Source: an uncultured Prevotellaceae bacterium
Lineage (GTDB): Bacteria > Bacteroidota > Bacteroidia > Bacteroidales > Bacteroidaceae
Assembly: GCA_900315105.1 (NCBI GenBank)
Contig: OMXX01000139.1
Span: 1-8,262 of the forward strand
Length of the DNA stretch: 8,262 nt
Direction of reading: 5' to 3'
The notes under the pieces were generated by a model. That model was given only the letters and a program-made list of their open reading frames with translations. It did not search any database and was not told the origin of the DNA. The stretch's first letter is position 1, and every line of letters starts with the position of its first letter. Both the position numbers and the translations under genes were made by a program. Positions 6,032 through 8,262 of the stretch are shown piece by piece.

Positions 6032-7333
6032 TCAAGCCTCCATCTTACTGTCCCATAGTTCCTCAAGCTTTTGGGCTTGACCCTCAGTGAGGAGTTGTCC
6101 GGAATGGCCCTTGTCCCAGTTGATTTCCGGAAGGTTACTTTTCAATTCTTCCACCGTGATGTGTGGCTGTCCATCAGCAGGAGAGGCATCGAAGCAGTCT
6201 ATGTCGACGTAATATCGCTTCTTGCTGGTCCCTGCCCAGTCCTCACCGAGATAAGGGTCTGAGGTAAATTGCCCGCGAAAGACGATTCCTCTGCCGTCAT
6301 CTCCCAACCGTTCCATATAGAAGCGGTCACCCTTTTTGGCTTTCTCCCATTCATAAATGCTCCAGTTCATGCTGAAGCCATCGTGGTAAGCGCAGGCCTT
6401 TCTGTAATGCTCCAGTTTGAAGCTGCTGATGGTTGGATTCCAGCGGAGAATGTATGTTTTTGGATGTGTGAGATAATCACCAGGTACCCGATCCATGAGT
6501 TGTTTCCAATCCTCATCCGACATTGGGTCGAGGGTAAACTGAGCAAAATCAAGACGATGGATATGCGCATTGCCGGAGGTAGTCTTAAAGAAATCCTCAG
6601 CATCAGTAATCTTCACTCCATCTGACTCACATAGCACAATCTTTTGGCAAACACCCACAAAGCATTTCATGTTAGAAACGAAACGAGCAGAATATTCTTC
6701 TCCCGATGGATCTATAATCTTAGCAGGATCAACCGATGGATAGTCCTCGTAATCCCACTCCACAGATGCAAAGTCCTCGTAAGCCTTATAGGTCCATGCT
6801 TCAGGCTTGGCGTATGGCTGCTGCTGTTTAATATACGTAGGGAATATATGGAAAAGATGTTTTACGCCTTCAATCCCGACATGGTCATCCTGTTGCTCGA
6901 TAACCTTGGCCATGTTGTCAAGCCTGTAGAAAAATGTCTCACGCTCAGCATCATCAGACAAATCGGCAATAGTGTTGCCATCGTTTTGATAGATGAGCAT
7001 CGGCTCACATTGCTTCTTAGCCTCCCTCAGTAGCGCGTAGCATAGCATCACATCCGTCTTTGAGGCAAACTCAGGAATGCTAATAGTGAACACACCACTC
7101 TTCAGCAGTATGCAATCCAGACCCTGCGTAGATTTGCCTTTAACCATGAGTATCGTTCTGCCCTTCTCTTCATCGTCTGGCTCTATATTATGATGCAGCA
7201 CAGGCACATGGAATGTACTGGCGGCATCGCCAATCATACGCTTTAAGTCGATATGACTCTCCACGGCCTGAAAGGCGAAAACATCTGAATTCAATTCCAG
7301 TTGATCAAACTTACGATTGTTATCTGCTGTCAT
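6032..7333 (-). CDS. Two-part protein with C-terminal EVE/PUA-like putative modified-base reader
   Basis: The product is 433 aa, acidic, with no signal peptide or membrane segment. Residues about 294-428 resemble a small module I know from HNH endonucleases and other restriction proteins: YILRWNPTISSF, a central GDRFYMERLGDDGRGIVFRG (about 335-354) followed by YLGEDWAG, then YYVDIDCFD and a final W…GHSGQLLTEGQAQKLEELW. This resembles the PUA-like/EVE fold that reads modified bases; that match is by pattern memory, not a search. Residues 1-290 are unrecognised: a mixed alpha/beta region with ILMVKGKSTQGLDCILLKSG and a helix DVMLCYALLREAKK, then a tyrosine- and aspartate-rich linker near 175-205. 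It is the first gene of the operon, 17 bp ahead of the DUF262 gene. In context it may be the sensor of a restriction-like complex. I am sure of the gene, moderately sure of the C-terminal domain and unsure of the role. Confidence 0.8.
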   Translation of the reverse strand: MTADNNRKFDQLELNSDVFAFQAVESHIDLKRMIGDAASTFHVPVLHHNIEPDDEEKGRTILMVKGKSTQGLDCILLKSGVFTISIPEFASKTDVMLCYALLREAKKQCEPMLIYQNDGNTIADLSDDAERETFFYRLDNMAKVIEQQDDHVGIEGVKHLFHIFPTYIKQQQPYAKPEAWTYKAYEDFASVEWDYEDYPSVDPAKIIDPSGEEYSARFVSNMKCFVGVCQKIVLCESDGVKITDAEDFFKTTSGNAHIHRLDFAQFTLDPMSDEDWKQLMDRVPGDYLTHPKTYILRWNPTISSFKLEHYRKACAYHDGFSMNWSIYEWEKAKKGDRFYMERLGDDGRGIVFRGQFTSDPYLGEDWAGTSKKRYYVDIDCFDASPADGQPHITVEELKSNLPEINWDKGHSGQLLTEGQAQKLEELWDSKMEA

Positions 7334-7380
7334 TGTTTCAATTATTCTGTTTATATACCGAAATTTTCAACAAATTCTTT

Positions 7381-7625
7381 TCAAATGATGGTTATACGGG
7401 GAACGGTGTTCAACCCAAGCGCAATGCAAGTGAGGCAGATGTTTTCCGACACATATCCCGCATTGACAACTCCTATACGAGCCTTCCGTTTCGCAAAGCC
7501 TGCATCAGCGTCACCTGATTGTTCATGGACGGTTTCGGCAGCTGGACATTGTCCTGCGCCTTGCATGATATGGCTGCCATAAGAAAAGCCGCACATGCGA
7601 TTTTTAGAAAGTTCTTCGTCCTCAT
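7381..7625 (-). pseudogene. Remnant of a secreted nitroreductase, internally deleted
   Basis: From the ATG at 7625-7623 the minus strand reads MRTKNFLKIACAAFLMAAIS followed by CKAQDNVQLPKP and LMQALRNGRLV-stop (stop at 7473). This is a signal or lipoprotein leader plus the start of the exported nitroreductase family, which usually continues into an R-rich FMN-binding segment. In another frame, 7479-7381 reads GVVNAGYVSENICLTC then IALGLNTVPRITII-stop. That matches the family's late segment (AGxxSxNxxLxxxxxGLxTVPR). Roughly 100 residues between the parts and about 25 at the C-terminus are missing, and the junction is out of frame. The ATG overlaps the stop of the nitroreductase miniature as ATGA. 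The remnant ends 47 bp before the defence-like operon. Confidence 0.62.
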
Positions 7626-7792
7626 ACCTCCTCAAATATTTCGTTCAAATCCTTACGCTTCTTCTCCGTCTGTGGGCAGTCGGGGGCGATATGGCCGATG
7701 GAAACGATAACCATAGTTTCCTCCTTACTGACAGGTTCGTCCGTGTACTTGCGCACGGAGAAGCGCCTTGTTGCTAATTCCTTAAATGCCAT
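7622..7792 (-). pseudogene. Nitroreductase miniature with open frame (repeat copy 2)
   Basis: The ATG at 7792-7790 opens a 56-codon frame. Residues 1-25 (MAFKELATRRFSVRKYTDEP, then VSKEE) are a typical nitroreductase N-terminus including the RRFSVRK FMN-phosphate segment. Residues 26-56 (TMVIVSIGHIAPDCPQTEKK, then RKDLNEIFEEV) are the typical C-terminal end. A usual member has about 165-190 aa, so the middle of about 110-120 residues, with the dimer interface and most FMN contacts, is gone, yet the join is in frame. It may be a dead relic, a translated leader peptide, or a small protein with a new role. Its last codons contain AGGAGGT directly before the next ATG. It is preceded by a TAnnTTTG promoter box. 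Confidence 0.7.
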
Positions 7793-7819
7793 AAGCTGAT
7801 GAATTATTTATTTCAGCCT

Positions 7820-7827
7820 CAAAGGTA
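7820..7827 (-). promoter_or_regulatory. Bacteroidetes-type -7 box, copy 2
   Basis: The minus strand reads TACCTTTG, an exact TAnnTTTG match, 27 bases before the nitroreductase miniature ATG. Unlike copy 1, the -33 position here (around 7848-7850) is TCA or TTC instead of TTG, so this promoter may be weaker. Nothing like a terminator lies between it and the DUF262 operon, and the region directly before 7333 lacks a TAnnTTTG box, so this promoter may also drive the defence-like genes. Confidence 0.5.
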
Positions 7828-7867
7828 CAACTTTATATCGACAATAATGAACAAAGTATTGAGTAAT

Positions 7868-7907
7868 GCAAGTTCCGCAAGTTGTTGGATTGTGAAACTT
7901 GACTTGC
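7868..7907. repeat. Bulged inverted repeat upstream of the copy-2 promoter
   Basis: GCAAGT (7868-7873) pairs with ACTTGC (7902-7907), and CAAGTT (7878-7883) pairs with AACTTG (7896-7901). Together they make a 12-bp stem with a four-base bulge on one side and a 12-base loop. It lies about 40 bases upstream of the -7 box, so it could be an operator or a terminator for something further right, but no T-tract follows. Confidence 0.35.
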
Positions 7908-7948
7908 CAATTCTTTGTTTAAGCCTCTTTCGCGCCCACTGACACGTT

Positions 7949-8040
7949 GTTGTGTGGCAACTGCCGTATTGTTGGATGGCTACCCTACCGCCACACTGTT
8001 GGATGGCTACCGCCACACTGTTGGATGGCAACCGCCACAC
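7949..8040. repeat. Degenerate 22-bp tandem repeat, four cores
   Basis: The core GTTGGATGGCTA (with variants) starts at 7949, 7971, 7998 and 8020, so the spacing is 22, 27 and 22. The two right-hand units share the full 22-mer (CCGCCACACTGTTGGATGGC plus two bases), with a partial unit at 8032-8040. The left units are more diverged, and a five-base CCCTA insertion explains the 27-base step. A period of 22 is not a multiple of three, so the open frames across it are unlikely to be genes. There are no spacers, so it is not a CRISPR array. The surrounding stretch 7845-8117 holds no gene I can support. Confidence 0.8.
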
Positions 8041-8053
8041 TTTGTGGTTAACC

Positions 8054-8080
8054 TGTCAGAAACAAAAAATGCTTCTGACA
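8054..8080. repeat. Perfect 8-bp inverted repeat
   Basis: TGTCAGAA (8054-8061) and TTCTGACA (8073-8080) flank an 11-base A-rich loop. A 10-bp palindrome AACAATTGTT follows at 8080-8089. Neither side has a T-tract in the right place, so it could be a protein-binding site or a weak transcript end. Confidence 0.4.
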
Positions 8081-8102
8081 ACAATTGTTACCCTTCCGTG
8101 TT

Positions 8103-8131
8103 AAAAAAGATTAAAAGCTATTTCAGCTTCC
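8103..8131 (-). terminator. Weak intrinsic terminator after the partial right-edge gene
   Basis: On the minus strand GGAAGCT-GAAAT-AGCTTTT forms a 5-bp stem, extendable to 7 bp with G-U pairs, followed by AATCTTTTTT. Its position, about 40 bases past the stop of the gene entering from the right edge, suits a terminator. The stem is short and poor in G+C. Confidence 0.5.
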
Positions 8132-8165
8132 GGCTGTCAAGAATTTCTATGTTGCGCCCATCCAT
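8118..8165 (-). other. 15-codon micro-ORF
   Basis: ATG at 8165-8163 opens MDGRNIEILDSRKLK-stop, two bases after the stop of the partial gene. Its stop codon lies inside the terminator-like hairpin. It may be a truncated start of a lost gene, a small peptide, or chance; the peptide reads like a normal protein N-terminus, but nothing continues it in the other frames. Confidence 0.2.
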
Positions 8166-8167
8166 TT

Positions 8168-8262
8168 TTATATTTCCACTATATTGATGTCAGCATCAGT
8201 TGGCAGCAGAGGTATGAGTTTTGGTACAAAATTGTTGCGTACCACGATAAATACATCTTTGC
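8168..8262 (-). CDS. C-terminal end of an unrecognised gene, start outside window
   Basis: The minus strand is open from the window edge for 30 codons (KDVFIVVRNNFVPKLIPLLP, then TDADINIVEI) and stops with TAA at 8170-8168. The residue mix and the strand-helix-strand alternation look coding, and a terminator-like hairpin follows. Too little is visible to name a family, and thirty open codons could still be chance. Confidence 0.5.
   Translation of the reverse strand, partial: KDVFIVVRNNFVPKLIPLLPTDADINIVEI

Larger units (their letters stand above)
7622..7844. repeat. Long direct repeat, copy 2
   Basis: This is the partner of 1989-2212, in the same orientation and about 5.6 kb away. It holds the promoter box, 5' leader and the whole nitroreductase miniature. 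It is identical in the non-coding 52 bases, about 97% in the N-terminal coding part and about 83% in the C-terminal part by eye. Sequence beyond TCGACAA (7845 onward) is unrelated to that beyond copy 1. Confidence 0.9.

Noticed and set aside
7334..7380. Own promoter for the 433-aa gene
   Set aside because: The stretch is A+T-rich, but I see no TAnnTTTG box at a proper distance from a TTG element.
7381..7635. Continuous 84-codon minus-strand frame starting at TTG
   Set aside because: Its N-terminal half is an out-of-frame reading of the secreted nitroreductase start; only the C-terminal part matches a family. Better explained as a deleted, frame-mixed remnant.
1989..7844. Composite transposon bounded by the direct repeats
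   Set aside because: The repeats contain a promoter and nitroreductase remnant, with no transposase, terminal inverted repeats or target duplication visible.
7819..8040. Open frames of 73 codons (minus) and 90 codons (plus, 7915-8187) over the tandem repeat
   Set aside because: They are created by a 22-bp repeat that shifts frame every unit; the translations are low-complexity and one runs into the promoter.
7949..8040. Possible CRISPR array
   Set aside because: The units are contiguous, with no spacers and no cas genes nearby.
8232..8261. Plus-strand promoter (TTG, 19 bases, CATCTTTG) at the right edge
   Set aside because: The -7 box is imperfect and lies inside a likely minus-strand coding end, so it is probably chance.

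Overview
The window looks like a chromosomal segment of a Bacteroidales bacterium, most likely Prevotella or a close relative. The supports are a TAnnTTTG-type -7 promoter box, start codons mostly without Shine-Dalgarno sites, signal peptides cleaved just before a glutamine (…AQT…), a tRNA gene without an encoded CCA end, and protein families common in that group. The genus is an inference. All protein genes lie on the minus strand; the only clear plus-strand gene is a tRNA.

Layout along the minus strand, from high to low coordinates. (a) 8168-8262: the C-terminal end of an unrecognised gene, followed by a small terminator-like hairpin. (b) 7845-8117: non-coding DNA with a degenerate 22-bp tandem repeat and two hairpins. 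(c) 7381-7844: a promoter, a 56-codon nitroreductase miniature whose middle is missing, and the remnant of a second, secreted nitroreductase whose middle is also missing. (d) 2459-7333: a tight three-gene operon encoding a 433-aa protein with a C-terminal EVE/PUA-like putative modified-base reader, a 499-aa DUF262 (GmrS/ParB-like) protein without a visible nuclease domain, and a 687-aa DUF262-DUF1524 (GmrSD-like) protein with an HNH-type motif. (e) 2300-2372: a plus-strand tRNA-Arg(CCG), converging on that operon and separated from it by a 14-bp-arm hairpin. (f) 1989-2212: a second copy of the promoter plus nitroreductase miniature, here frameshifted. (g) 1-1992: four genes for a small secreted protein, a secreted PNPOx-like flavin split-barrel protein, a YjbQ-family protein and a flavin reductase-family protein cut by the window edge.

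Two points stand out. First, the 2459-7333 operon looks like a type IV-restriction-like anti-phage module: a putative sensor of modified DNA, a DUF262 NTPase-like partner and a GmrSD-like effector. The combination and gene order are not a named system I can identify. Second, a direct repeat of about 223 bp (1989-2212 and 7622-7844) brackets the tRNA and the putative defence operon. Each copy holds the same promoter and the same internally deleted nitroreductase, and each stands at the head of a different operon. Recombination between the copies would remove 5.6 kb including the tRNA and the defence genes. No integrase, transposase or CRISPR array is visible.
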